A DNA stretch of 64,000 nt, from contig JACKEH010000011.1 in NCBI GenBank assembly GCA_020633125.1, positions 1-64,000 on the forward strand. Direction: 5' to 3'. Position 1 is the first letter of the stretch. Each line of letters begins with the position of its first letter. Both the position numbers and the translations under genes were made by a program. The stretch is from Sandaracinus sp. (GTDB taxonomy: Bacteria > Myxococcota_A > Polyangia > Polyangiales > Houyiibacteriaceae). Under the pieces are notes generated by a model. That model saw nothing but the letters and a program-made list of their open reading frames with translations, had not been told where the DNA came from and did no database searches. Of the stretch, positions 8,597 through 16,543 are shown piece after piece.

Positions 8597-8906
8597 GGGA
8601 CTCCGGGAGGTTACCACGCGCCCCTCGGGCGGGCCCGGAAGTATGATGTTCCCCCGGCCCACGCGTGGGAGCGGTGGTTTCGTGGAATCCTGCCGCCCAC
8701 CGAAGCGACGTCCGCTCCGCCAGGATTCCGCTTCGATTCGGGCGGCTCGGACAATCCCGAGCGCGACCGTCGACAATCGGTCGGCCCGTTGACATGGGGC
8801 CCCGGGTTCCATAGAGCAAAGAGCCGTAACGGAGGGCTTCGGGCCCCCGTCGTAGGCAGTACCCAGCGAGCTCGTCCAACAAGGCTCGAGCGGAGGAGCA
8901 GAGCAA
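8597..8906 (+). promoter_or_regulatory. trxA upstream region with a consensus -35 box
   Basis: This 310-base divergent intergenic region has a perfect TTGACA at 8789-8794 with a weak -10 candidate (TAGAGC) at 8812-8817, 17 bases later, about 90 bases before the thioredoxin start. It also holds a 12-base palindrome CCCACGCGTGGG at 8658-8669 and a 9-base inverted repeat, GGAATCCTG at 8684-8692 with its complement at 8721-8729. AGCGGAGGAG just before 8907 is the ribosome site. Confidence 0.5.
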
Positions 8907-9221
8907 ATGGACCAGGTGAACGACCTCAACTTCGACGAATCGGTGGTCAGCTCCGACATCCCCGTCTTGGTGGACTTCTCCGCGGTGTGGTGTGGGCCCT
9001 GCAAGCAGATCGAGCCCTTCGTGAAGCAGCTCGCCGAGGAGTACGCGGGCCAGGTGAAGGTCGTGAAGGTCGACATCGACGAGAGCCCCGGCACCGCGGC
9101 CAAGTACGGCATTCGCGGCGTGCCCACGCTCAAGATGTTCAAGGGCGGTCAGGTCGTCGCCGAGCAGGTCGGCGCGGCGCCCAAGGCGAAGCTCGCCGAG
9201 CTCATCAAGCGCGCGCTCTGA
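8907..9221 (+). CDS. trxA: thioredoxin
   Basis: A 104-residue thioredoxin, the normal length for the family, without signal peptide and so cytosolic. The redox motif WCGPC is at residues 28-32, the cis-proline segment GIRGVPTLKMFKGG at about 67-80. It reduces disulfides in target proteins such as ribonucleotide reductase and peroxiredoxins and is itself reduced by thioredoxin reductase. It is a single-gene unit: divergent from the hemA operon and followed by a hairpin terminator. Confidence 0.96.
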   Translation: MDQVNDLNFDESVVSSDIPVLVDFSAVWCGPCKQIEPFVKQLAEEYAGQVKVVKVDIDESPGTAAKYGIRGVPTLKMFKGGQVVAEQVGAAPKAKLAELIKRAL

Positions 9222-9243
9222 GCGGCGCCTTCGTCTCACGAAG

Positions 9244-9269
9244 GAACGGCGGGCTTCGGCTCGCCGTTC
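9244..9269 (+). terminator. trxA terminator hairpin with UUCG loop
   Basis: An 11-base stem closed by a UUCG tetraloop, 9244-9269, 22 bases after the thioredoxin stop. The U tract is short (GTCGTTTGGG), so efficiency is uncertain. Confidence 0.65.
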
Positions 9270-9306
9270 GTCGTTTGGGCCTTCGTCTGCGGCTCGAGAG
9301 TGCAGC

Positions 9307-11424
9307 TCACTCTGCGCGCTGGAGCTGCTCGAAACGCTCCTGCAGGCGCTGACGCCGCAGGTCTTCCGCGCGACTCCGCTTCCACGCCGCGTACGCGAAG
9401 CTGCCGAGCACGATCGCGACGCCGAACGCGATCGCGAACCACAACAGGGTCGAGCGACGCGAGGTGGGCTTGGGCGTGAAGCGCTCCGCCCCCGGGTTGG
9501 TGCCCGCAGCGGTCACGTGGAGCGCGGCCTCGGGGACCACGGGAACCGGGGTTGCGCGAGGACGGGCGGGCTCATCGTTCGTACCCTGCGCGCCGTCGTC
9601 GTAGAGCGCGGGCAGCTTCACCACGGGCGGCGTCGAGTCGCGGCGTGGACGCGGCATCGGCTTCACGTCGGCGGGCACGGCGGCGCGACGGTGATCGGCG
9701 GCCATCTTCTCGAGGTCGTCGATCGAGAGGTTCTGCGTGCCCTCGAAGGTCGGCGGGTGAAGGTCTTCGCCGTCCTCCTCTTCGAGGTCGTCGAGGTGAA
9801 GCTCCTGCGTGCGTTCCTTGCGGGGCTTCGCGGGCACGCTCGGATCGAGCGGCACTTCCTCTTCTTCGCTCTCGAGGTCTTCGAGCCGAAGCTCCTGCGT
9901 GCGCTCCTTGCGGGGCTTCGCGGGCACGCTCGGGTCGAGGGGTACCTCTTCTTCGCTGTCGTCGAGCGAGACCCCCAACGCGGCGCGAACGAGGCGCGGA
10001 TCGAGCTCGCCGCTCGGCAAGCGCGACTTCGGCTGGGATCCGTCGTCCGGCACCGGCAGGCCGACGGGGACCGAGATCGGCGTCTTCGCTGCGGGCGCGA
10101 GCTGCGAGAGGTGGTGGGCGCCTTCGTCGTCGCGTTTGGCGGGGAGCAAAGGCTTGAGGTCTGGCGTCGACGCACGTGCCGGCGCGGCCTTCGCGGGCGC
10201 GACGCCCAAGGCGATCGCCGGATCGGGCAACGTAGGCTTCGCCTTCGCGGCTGCGGCAGCGGGCGGAGGATTCGACGCGGCCCGCGAGACCGGCGGCGTC
10301 GCGGCCGGGACACGCGCGGGCTTCGGGATGTTCTTCACCACCGGCACGGCCACCGCGGGCACGGCCGCGGCAGACGTGGGCTTCTTGCCCGCCAACACGG
10401 CGTCGGCTGCCGCGGTGTCGAGCGCCGGAACACGCTCGGTGTGGAGGTCGTCGATGCCCGGAACCGGGCTCATGCGGCGCTCGCGCGCTTGCGGAAGGGT
10501 CATCGGAGGAGGCGCCGACGAAGGGCGCTGCGGCCGCATGCGGCGGTCGACCTGAAAGGGACCCGGGTCGAGCTCGAGCGGCGGGTGCCCGGAGAGACGG
10601 GAGAGGGTCTCGAGCAACGCGTCGAGGCTGCGCGCGCGTTTGGCGAGATCCGGATGAAGCAGCTCGGCGAGCGGCGCGGCGAGCGCCCCGAGCGAAGACG
10701 ACACGCTCTCGCCCGGAGGCGGAGGCGGTTTGAGGGTGAGCGCCTCGTGGGCGATCGCGCCGATGCCGAAACGATCGGCAGCCGGACCGCCGACCCCTTG
10801 GAGGAGCTCGGGCGCGTACCGACGTCGCAGATCGCCGTGGCGTTGAAGCACCGCGGCGACGGCACCGGCCGGCAACGCGGGCACGAAGAACGCGCCGGTG
10901 AGCTCGAGGCGATCGCGATCGATCCACACCAGCTCGGCCTGCACGTCGCCGTGACGCATCGAGGTCGGAATCGCGCCGAGCGCCGCGTCGAGGTAGCCGA
11001 TCACCGGGAGCAGCTCTTCCGGCTTCATCGGCTGCGCTTCGCGGAGCCGTCCGTCGAGCACGTCGCGAAAGCTGACGCCGCTCGGTACCGGCTCGGTGGC
11101 GTAGACGAAGGGCCCGTCGCGATCGGCGTCGAGCAGGCCTGGAAGGAAACGCCCGCCGACGCCGACGAAACGACGCAGCGCACGCACGACCGCGTTGCGG
11201 TCGGCGGTCTCGAGCAGCTCGCTGCGCACGACGCGCAACAAGACTTGCTCCTCGGACTCTTGATCGAGCGCGAGGAAGCCGTGCGAGAAGGCGTCGTCGC
11301 GAAGGCGTCCGCGAATCTCGTAGCGCTCACCGATCACGTCGCCGCGACGCACGACGACCTGGGTCGGTGCGCCGGTGACGGCAGTGTGCTCGGACGAGGT
11401 GCTCACGTGAGGTTCGGGCGGCAT
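9307..11424 (-). CDS. membrane-anchored Ser/Thr pseudokinase with acidic TQEL repeats
   Basis: A 705-residue protein with a divergent protein-kinase fold at residues 25-285. The glycine loop, the VAIK lysine (here VLLRVV), the HRD motif (here RHGDVQAELVWI, with only HGD left) and DFG (here LTGAF) are altered, so it is most likely catalytically dead. A long Pro/Ala linker follows, then an acidic region with three copies of a TQ(E/N)L-x-(L/I)-x-DLE element, two of them inside a 30-residue tandem duplication (EEVPLDPSVPAKPRKERTQEL), and one C-terminal membrane segment (LLWFAIAFGVAIVLGSFAYAAW begins it), with a short basic tail. A scaffold or signal-receiving role at the inner membrane is inference. 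Confidence 0.75.
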   Translation of the reverse strand: MPPEPHVSTSSEHTAVTGAPTQVVVRRGDVIGERYEIRGRLRDDAFSHGFLALDQESEEQVLLRVVRSELLETADRNAVVRALRRFVGVGGRFLPGLLDADRDGPFVYATEPVPSGVSFRDVLDGRLREAQPMKPEELLPVIGYLDAALGAIPTSMRHGDVQAELVWIDRDRLELTGAFFVPALPAGAVAAVLQRHGDLRRRYAPELLQGVGGPAADRFGIGAIAHEALTLKPPPPPGESVSSSLGALAAPLAELLHPDLAKRARSLDALLETLSRLSGHPPLELDPGPFQVDRRMRPQRPSSAPPPMTLPQARERRMSPVPGIDDLHTERVPALDTAAADAVLAGKKPTSAAAVPAVAVPVVKNIPKPARVPAATPPVSRAASNPPPAAAAAKAKPTLPDPAIALGVAPAKAAPARASTPDLKPLLPAKRDDEGAHHLSQLAPAAKTPISVPVGLPVPDDGSQPKSRLPSGELDPRLVRAALGVSLDDSEEEVPLDPSVPAKPRKERTQELRLEDLESEEEEVPLDPSVPAKPRKERTQELHLDDLEEEDGEDLHPPTFEGTQNLSIDDLEKMAADHRRAAVPADVKPMPRPRRDSTPPVVKLPALYDDGAQGTNDEPARPRATPVPVVPEAALHVTAAGTNPGAERFTPKPTSRRSTLLWFAIAFGVAIVLGSFAYAAWKRSRAEDLRRQRLQERFEQLQRAE

Positions 11425-11452
11425 ACGAGAGGGGCCGCGGCGGAAGCGTGCA

Positions 11453-11881
11453 TCATACGCCGGTGCTGCCGAAGCCGCCGCCCCCTCGTTCGGTGTCGTC
11501 CAGGACGGTCACCTCACGAAGGGTCGGCGCCACGTAGGCCGCCACGACGAGCTGTGCGACGCGCATGCCGTGCTCGATCACGAAGGGAGTCTCGCCGTGG
11601 TTGATGAGCAGCACCTTCACCTCGCCGCGGTAGTCCGCGTCGATCGTGCCGGGTGAGTTCAACACGGTGACCGCGTGCTTGGCGGCGAGCCCGCTTCGCG
11701 GTCGCACCTGACCCTCGTGCCCCTTCGGCAACGCGATGGCGATCCCGGTCGGGACCATCGCGTGCTTTCCGGGCGCGAGGGTGATCGGCGCGTCGAGGCA
11801 CGCGGTCAGGTCCATGCCCGCCGCATCCTCCGTCGCAAAACGCGGAAGGACCGCGCCCTCGCGCAGCCGCTGTATGCGCAT
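11453..11881 (-). CDS. dut: dUTP diphosphatase
   Basis: A 142-residue trimeric dUTPase that hydrolyses dUTP to dUMP and pyrophosphate. All five family motifs are present: AGMDLTA, PRSGLAAKH, GTIDADYRGEVKV, RVAQLVVA and the C-terminal GGGGFGSTG that closes on the active site. I took ATG 11881 with GAAGGA upstream; a GTG at 11899 with a GAGGGA site would add MEGPTT and cannot be excluded. It follows pnp on the same strand after 160 bases that contain two hairpins. Confidence 0.95.
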   Translation of the reverse strand: MRIQRLREGAVLPRFATEDAAGMDLTACLDAPITLAPGKHAMVPTGIAIALPKGHEGQVRPRSGLAAKHAVTVLNSPGTIDADYRGEVKVLLINHGETPFVIEHGMRVAQLVVAAYVAPTLREVTVLDDTERGGGGFGSTGV

Positions 11882-11920
11882 GGTCGTCGGTCCTTCCACA
11901 GTTCCCTCTCTTCTCGTTTG

Positions 11921-11964
11921 GAGGGGCTGTCGCCAGCCCCTCCCCCACGGGGCGTGAAGCCCCG
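11921..11964 (-). terminator. paired hairpins between pnp and dut
   Basis: Two adjacent hairpins: a perfect 9-base stem with four-base loop at 11921-11942 and a 6-base GC stem with five-base loop at 11948-11964. They follow pnp on the minus strand; no strong U tract is seen, so they may stabilise the 3' end or attenuate rather than fully stop transcription. Confidence 0.45.
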
Positions 11965-12060
11965 CGGGTCCCCCTCCCGCGAGCCTACGCTCACTGCGTT
12001 CGCTGCGCGCCGTCCGGTAGGGCGGCTTGCGAACGACGCAATCCCGAGAGGGGGTGAGGT

Positions 12061-14493
12061 TCAGTCCTCGGAGTCGCTGGCGCTCGACTCGGCGCCGCCT
12101 TCGCGACCGCCGCCCTCGCCGCCACCTTCGCCGTCGCGACGACGACGACGACGACGACGACGACGCTCGCTGTCGCCTTCGCCACCCTCACCGCCGCCTT
12201 CGCCACCTTCGGAGGCCTCGCGCGGGGCGCGATCCTCGTCACGCGGACGATCCTCGCGCGGACGGTCACGGTCGCGATCGCGATCGCGTCCACCGTCACG
12301 GCCGCCGCGGCCGCCACGGTCACGATCACGGCCGCCACCGCCACGACGGTCGCCGCGGTCGCGGTCGCCGAAGTCACGGCGCGGACGCTCCTCGCGCTCA
12401 CGCTCCACGTAGCCCTCGGGCTTCTCGAGGAGCGCCTTGCGCGAGACCTTGATGCGGCCGTCGCGGTCGATGTTCGAGACCACGACCTCGACCTCGTCGC
12501 CGACCTTCACCACGTCGTCGACGTTGTCCACGAACTCCCACGCGAGGTCCGTGACGTGGAGGAGACCCTCCTTGCCGGGGGCGATCTCCACGAACGCGCC
12601 GTAGCGCTCCACGCGGCGGACGGTGCCCTGGTACTTCTGACCGACCTCGGGATCCGTCGTGAGGCTGAGGATGATCGCGATGGCCTTCTGCACCGCGTCC
12701 TGATCCGAGCTCGCGATGCTGACGGTGCCGTCGTCCGCGATGTCGATCTTCGCGCCGGTCTGCTCGGTGATCGCCTTGATCATCTTGCCGCCGGGGCCGA
12801 TGACGACGCGGATCTGGTCCGGCTTGACCTTCACGGTCGTGATGCGCGGCGCGTACTTCGACAGCTCGGGACGCGCGGTCGCGAGGGCCTCGTTCATCTT
12901 GCCGAGGATGTGAAGACGACCGCGACGCGCCTGCTCGAGCGCTTCCATCATGAGCGCGCTGGTGAGGCCGTCGATCTTGATGTCCATCTGGATCGCGGTG
13001 ATGCCCTTGTCGGTACCGCAGACCTTGAAGTCCATGTCGCCGAGGTGGTCTTCGTCACCGAGGATGTCGGTGAGGACGGCGTACTTGTCGCCTTCCTTGA
13101 TGAGACCCATCGCGACGCCGGCGCAGGGCGCCTTGAGCGGCACGCCGGCGTCCATCATCGCGAGGCTGCCGCCGCAGACGGTGGCCATCGACGACGAACC
13201 GTTCGACTCGGTGATCTCCGAGACGATGCGGATCGTGTACGGGAAGTCCTCGCGGCTCGGCACGAGGCCCTTGAGCGCGCGCTCGGCGAGGTTGCCGTGG
13301 CCGACCTCGCGACGGCCGGGGCCGCGCATCATCTTCACTTCGCCGACCGAGTAGGGCGGGAAGTTGTAGTGAAGGATGAAGTTCTTCCAGACCGGATCCT
13401 GCAGACCGTCGATCTTCTGCTCGTCCGCGCTCGTGCCGAGCGTGACGGTCACGATGCCCTGCGTCTCACCGCGCGTGAAGAGCGACGAGCCGTGGGTGCG
13501 CGGGAGGAAGCCCGCTTCGATCGCGATCGGACGCACCGTCTCGTAGTCGCGGCCGTCGACGCGGCGCTTCTCGTCGAGAACCTGCGCGCGCATCGTGTTG
13601 TACTTGAGGTCCTCGTACGACGGGCCGAGGTCGGCGACCGCGTCCGGGAACTCGGCGGCCAGGGTGGACACGACCGCCTTCTTGACCTCCTTCATCTTGC
13701 CGTAGCGCGCGTGCTTCTCGCGGATGCTGCAGGCCTCTTGAAGACCGGGCAGCGCGAGCTCCTTCACGCGGGCGTCGAGCTTCGCGTCACGCACGTGCGG
13801 CGTGTACGACCACTTCTCCTTGCCGACGGCCTTGGCCATCTCGATCTGCAGATCGAGGATGCCCTGCACCGCGCGGTGACCGGCCTCGAGGGCCTGGAGA
13901 AGCTCCGACTCCGTGAGCTCCTTGCACTCGCCCTCGACCATCACGATCGCGTCCTTCGACGCGGCCATCGTGAGCTCGAGGTCCGACTTCTCCAGCTCGG
14001 CGAAGCTCGGGTTGATCACGATCTTGCCGTCGACGCGGCCGATGCAGACACCCGCGATCGGACCGGCCCACGGAATCGGGCTGATCATCAGCGCCGCCGA
14101 CGCGCCGCACATCGCGAGCACGTCGGTCGGGTGCGCCGGGTCGGCCGAGAGCACGGTCGCGACGACCTGGATCTCGCCGCGCCAGCCGTCGGGGAAGAGG
14201 GGGCGGCAGGGGCGGTCGATGAGACGCGAGGTCAGGACCTCGGAGTCACGGAGCTTGCCCTCGCGCTTGAAAAAGCCGCCCGGGATCTTACCGGCGGCGT
14301 AGGTCTTCTCGATGTAGTCGACGCTGAGGGGAAGGAAGTCGGCGCCGGGGCGGCCTTCCTTCGTTCCGACGACCGTCACGAGGACGACCGACTCGCCCGC
14401 GGTCACGAGGACGGAGCTGGCCTGCTTGGCGATGCGGCCGGTCTCGAGGGTCACCTCGACGTCGCCGACCTTGACGGATTCACGAATGATCAT
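12061..14493 (-). CDS. pnp: polyribonucleotide nucleotidyltransferase with long RG/RD-rich tail
   Basis: PNPase, 810 residues, a trimeric phosphorolytic 3'-5' exoribonuclease of the RNA degradosome. It has two RNase PH domains (the second with GRRE and the DILGDEDHLGDMDFKV block), a KH domain (VIGPGGKMIKAITEQTGAKI) and an S1 domain (YQGTVRRVERYGAFVEI). The family usually ends soon after S1, but here about 105 further residues follow, with Arg-Asp and Arg-Gly-Gly repeats, an acidic Glu-Gly stretch, a run of ten arginines, another Gly-Glu-rich stretch and SSASDSED. The ATG 14493 start has a GGGGGAG site. rpsO lies upstream on the same strand, the common rpsO-pnp order. Confidence 0.95.
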   Translation of the reverse strand: MIIRESVKVGDVEVTLETGRIAKQASSVLVTAGESVVLVTVVGTKEGRPGADFLPLSVDYIEKTYAAGKIPGGFFKREGKLRDSEVLTSRLIDRPCRPLFPDGWRGEIQVVATVLSADPAHPTDVLAMCGASAALMISPIPWAGPIAGVCIGRVDGKIVINPSFAELEKSDLELTMAASKDAIVMVEGECKELTESELLQALEAGHRAVQGILDLQIEMAKAVGKEKWSYTPHVRDAKLDARVKELALPGLQEACSIREKHARYGKMKEVKKAVVSTLAAEFPDAVADLGPSYEDLKYNTMRAQVLDEKRRVDGRDYETVRPIAIEAGFLPRTHGSSLFTRGETQGIVTVTLGTSADEQKIDGLQDPVWKNFILHYNFPPYSVGEVKMMRGPGRREVGHGNLAERALKGLVPSREDFPYTIRIVSEITESNGSSSMATVCGGSLAMMDAGVPLKAPCAGVAMGLIKEGDKYAVLTDILGDEDHLGDMDFKVCGTDKGITAIQMDIKIDGLTSALMMEALEQARRGRLHILGKMNEALATARPELSKYAPRITTVKVKPDQIRVVIGPGGKMIKAITEQTGAKIDIADDGTVSIASSDQDAVQKAIAIILSLTTDPEVGQKYQGTVRRVERYGAFVEIAPGKEGLLHVTDLAWEFVDNVDDVVKVGDEVEVVVSNIDRDGRIKVSRKALLEKPEGYVEREREERPRRDFGDRDRGDRRGGGGRDRDRGGRGGRDGGRDRDRDRDRPREDRPRDEDRAPREASEGGEGGGEGGEGDSERRRRRRRRRRDGEGGGEGGGREGGAESSASDSED

Positions 14494-14897
14494 GCAGTTC
14501 TCCCCCGACCCCACTTGCTTCGGGGATCGGGCGCTCGGCGTGCGGATGCACGCTTTTCGAAAGGTCCGACGACGGAGGCCGCCGGGGCTGAGCGCCTGTT
14601 GGGGAGAGCCGGGGCTCGGTCCTCGATTCCAACGTTCGCGCAGGTCGAGGGCGTTTGTGTAAGCGTTTCGCTTACTTCCCCCTGTTTGCCTCTGCTCGAA
14701 CGCTCGAAGCGAAGAACGAACGATCCCGCCGTCACCCCTCGGGCGCGCGCATCTTTGACGATTTCCGGCGGGAGCGCAAAGGGCGGGCCTGAACGGGCGA
14801 CGGAACGAAAGAAGGCGACCCCGAGGGGCCGCCTGCTTCGCCGGTGCGCGGTCTCGTTCCCCGGAGGGAAGAGGACCGAGCGATCACGGGCGCCGGA
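14494..14897 (-). promoter_or_regulatory. rpsO-pnp intergenic region (pnp leader)
   Basis: About 400 bases without a gene. It contains the rpsO terminator at its right end and a perfect 7-base hairpin with a three-base loop at 14659-14675 in the pnp leader. In Escherichia coli the pnp leader hairpin is cut by RNase III for autoregulation; a similar role here is only a suggestion. No other conserved site was seen. Confidence 0.4.
14805..14834 (-). terminator. rpsO intrinsic terminator
   Basis: A 9-base GC-rich stem (14813-14821 with 14826-14834, one G-U pair) with a four-base loop, followed on the minus strand by TTCTTTCG. It lies about 64 bases after the rpsO stop. Confidence 0.7.
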
Positions 14898-15167
14898 TCA
14901 CTTACGGATGCCGAGCGACTCGATGATCTTGCGGTAACGCTCCACGTCGCGCTCGCGGACGTAGTCGAGGAGACGACGACGGCGGCTGACGAGCTTCAGG
15001 AGGCCACGACGCGAGTGGTGGTCCTTCTTGTGCGTCTTGAAGTGGTCGGTGAGGTAGATGATGCGCTCGGTCAGGAGCGCGATCTGCACCTCGGGCGAGC
15101 CCGTGTCGCCTTCGTGGGTCTGGAAGGACTTGATGAGCTCGGCCTTGCGGTCGGTGTTCAGAGCCAT
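14898..15167 (-). CDS. rpsO: 30S ribosomal protein S15
   Basis: An 89-residue S15, the exact family length, which binds the three-way junction of 16S rRNA helices 20-22 and helps form bridge B4. The sequence contains the diagnostic DTGSPEVQIALLTERI, LTDHFKTHKKDHHSRRGLLKLVSRRRRLL and YLR/YVRERDVERYRKIIESLGIRK parts. Start ATG 15167 with a GGAG site five bases before it; upstream residues in frame are not conserved. It is the first gene of the rpsO-pnp-dut run. Confidence 0.97.
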   Translation of the reverse strand: MALNTDRKAELIKSFQTHEGDTGSPEVQIALLTERIIYLTDHFKTHKKDHHSRRGLLKLVSRRRRLLDYVRERDVERYRKIIESLGIRK

Positions 15168-15377
15168 GGGATCTCCGTGCCTGGTACGGGCGCGTCCTCC
15201 GGCACGGGGAGGGCGCGTGGGTTGAAAACGACGAACGCGAGCCACCCGTGCAAAAGGCGGGGGGCCCGCGAAAGCGGCGCGAGTATGTCAGCCGCGGGCC
15301 GGCGGTCAAGGCCGGGAGCGTGCGGAAGGTAGCCGGCGTGATCCAGATCATCGTCGGGATGCCGAGTTCGCGGCAGC

Positions 15378-16007
15378 ATGTCCGCCATGCTGGCTTGGAT
15401 GCGGTTCGCGCTCGTGGGCGCGTTGGGTCTCGGACTCGTGGGCTGCGGCGACGACGACACGACACCCGTGGACGGGGGACAGGACTCGGGCGTCGACGCC
15501 GGTGCCTCCGATGGCGGCAGCGAAACGGACGCGGGAGAAGACGCCGCGGCAGCGGACGCGGGCGACGACGCAGGGCCGACGGACGCGGGTACCGACGCCG
15601 GCTTCGACTCGGGGCTCATGAGCTGCGCCATCGCCACCATTCCCTTCACCGGTCCCATCCCCGCGATGACGATCGACGAGACCGACGACTTCGATCCGCC
15701 CGACGACGACTCGTGCCCCTTCGCGCTCGCGACGGGTCCCGATCGCGTCTACGCGCTCGTCGCGGGCCAAGGCGCGGGCACCTACGAGGTCACCGCCGAT
15801 CCCACGATGGACGAGTTCGATCTCATGCTCTACGTGCTCGACGCCTGCGACGCGACGACCTGTCTGGCGGGAACGCGCTTGAACGGGCCGGGCGTCGCCG
15901 AGAGCGTGCAGCTCGAGATGACGGCCGATCAGATCGTGTACGTCGTGATCGACACCATGGCCGAAAGCGGGCCGGGGGCGTTCGTGTTGAGTGCGCGCAA
16001 GCTCTGA
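15378..16007 (+). CDS. secreted lipoprotein with Asp/Ala/Gly-rich linker
   Basis: A 209-residue lipoprotein. The N terminus has a hydrophobic signal ending in the lipobox GLVGC; the +2 residues are Gly-Asp-Asp. Then comes a disordered linker of about 55 residues rich in Asp, Ala and Gly (repeats of TDAGxDA), as found in many myxobacterial lipoproteins, and a C-terminal beta-rich domain of about 125 residues that resembles a pre-peptidase C-terminal (PPC)-like sandwich: it has FALATGPDRVYALVA, DEFDLMLYVLDAC and a paired cysteine. Function unknown. ATG 15378 is the first start; ATG 15399 (MRFALVG) gives a more typical signal peptide and may be the true one. Confidence 0.7.
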   Translation: MSAMLAWMRFALVGALGLGLVGCGDDDTTPVDGGQDSGVDAGASDGGSETDAGEDAAAADAGDDAGPTDAGTDAGFDSGLMSCAIATIPFTGPIPAMTIDETDDFDPPDDDSCPFALATGPDRVYALVAGQGAGTYEVTADPTMDEFDLMLYVLDACDATTCLAGTRLNGPGVAESVQLEMTADQIVYVVIDTMAESGPGAFVLSARKL

Positions 16008-16019
16008 CAGACTCCGCGC

Positions 16020-16490
16020 ATGCCCGCGCGCTTCGTCGACTGCCCGGAAGGTGTCCTCTCGATCTCGGATGCCGAGTACTTCTGGGTGCACCCAGTGGAG
16101 GTGAGTTTGGCGGCGCCGGCGCGCCTTCGCATGAGCGTCGTCGAAGACGGTGGCGTTCGCGAAGTGCGGCTCCTACCCGAGGGGGTTGGCGTCGCCACTC
16201 GGGAGCTCGTCGAAGAGCTGCTCCTCGACCAGTGCGTCGTCTTCGTGTGCGACCGTGATTCCTGGGTTCGCGCGCTTCGGGCGTCGAGCGACGAGGCCTA
16301 CGCCGCGTACCGCGACGCGCTCTACACGAGCCCAGGTACCTACGGCGTTTCGTTCGAAGGGTGTCCCGACGGCGTTTGCTTCCCGGCCTCGGGGCGTCGC
16401 TGCGACGTCTACGCATTGCGGGACGTGAAGGGGGACATCGTCGGGGCGGACATCGTGGCGAGGGCGGACGACCTACAGAGCCCCACGTGA
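16020..16490 (+). CDS. hypothetical protein, copy 1 of a three-member family (putative immunity protein)
   Basis: A 156-residue soluble protein, no signal peptide. I recognise no named family, but two paralogues lie nearby (the interrupted gene at 20328-22075 and the gene at 22649). Shared landmarks are CPEGVLSISD near the start, FW at 21-22, CDRDSW near residue 77 and EGCPDGVCF near residue 113. The sequence from about 12-20 bases before the ATG into the first codons is almost the same as in copy 3, which shows a recent duplication of the gene with its leader. Copy 2 overlaps a toxin-like tail, which suggests that the family gives immunity; that is inference. Confidence 0.75.
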   Translation: MPARFVDCPEGVLSISDAEYFWVHPVEVSLAAPARLRMSVVEDGGVREVRLLPEGVGVATRELVEELLLDQCVVFVCDRDSWVRALRASSDEAYAAYRDALYTSPGTYGVSFEGCPDGVCFPASGRRCDVYALRDVKGDIVGADIVARADDLQSPT

Positions 16491-16543
16491 GCTTCAAGTC
16501 GGGGCGGTGAGGATGAGCCACGCGTGTTTCCGGTTGTCCGTCG

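Noticed and set aside
12129..12160. A (CGA)n-type tandem run as a possible repeat locus
   Set aside because: It codes the poly-arginine run of the PNPase tail in frame, so it is explained by the gene.
12556..14937. A 790-codon plus-strand frame opposite pnp
   Set aside because: Antisense of a clear PNPase gene; repeats of DHR/VDL composition only.
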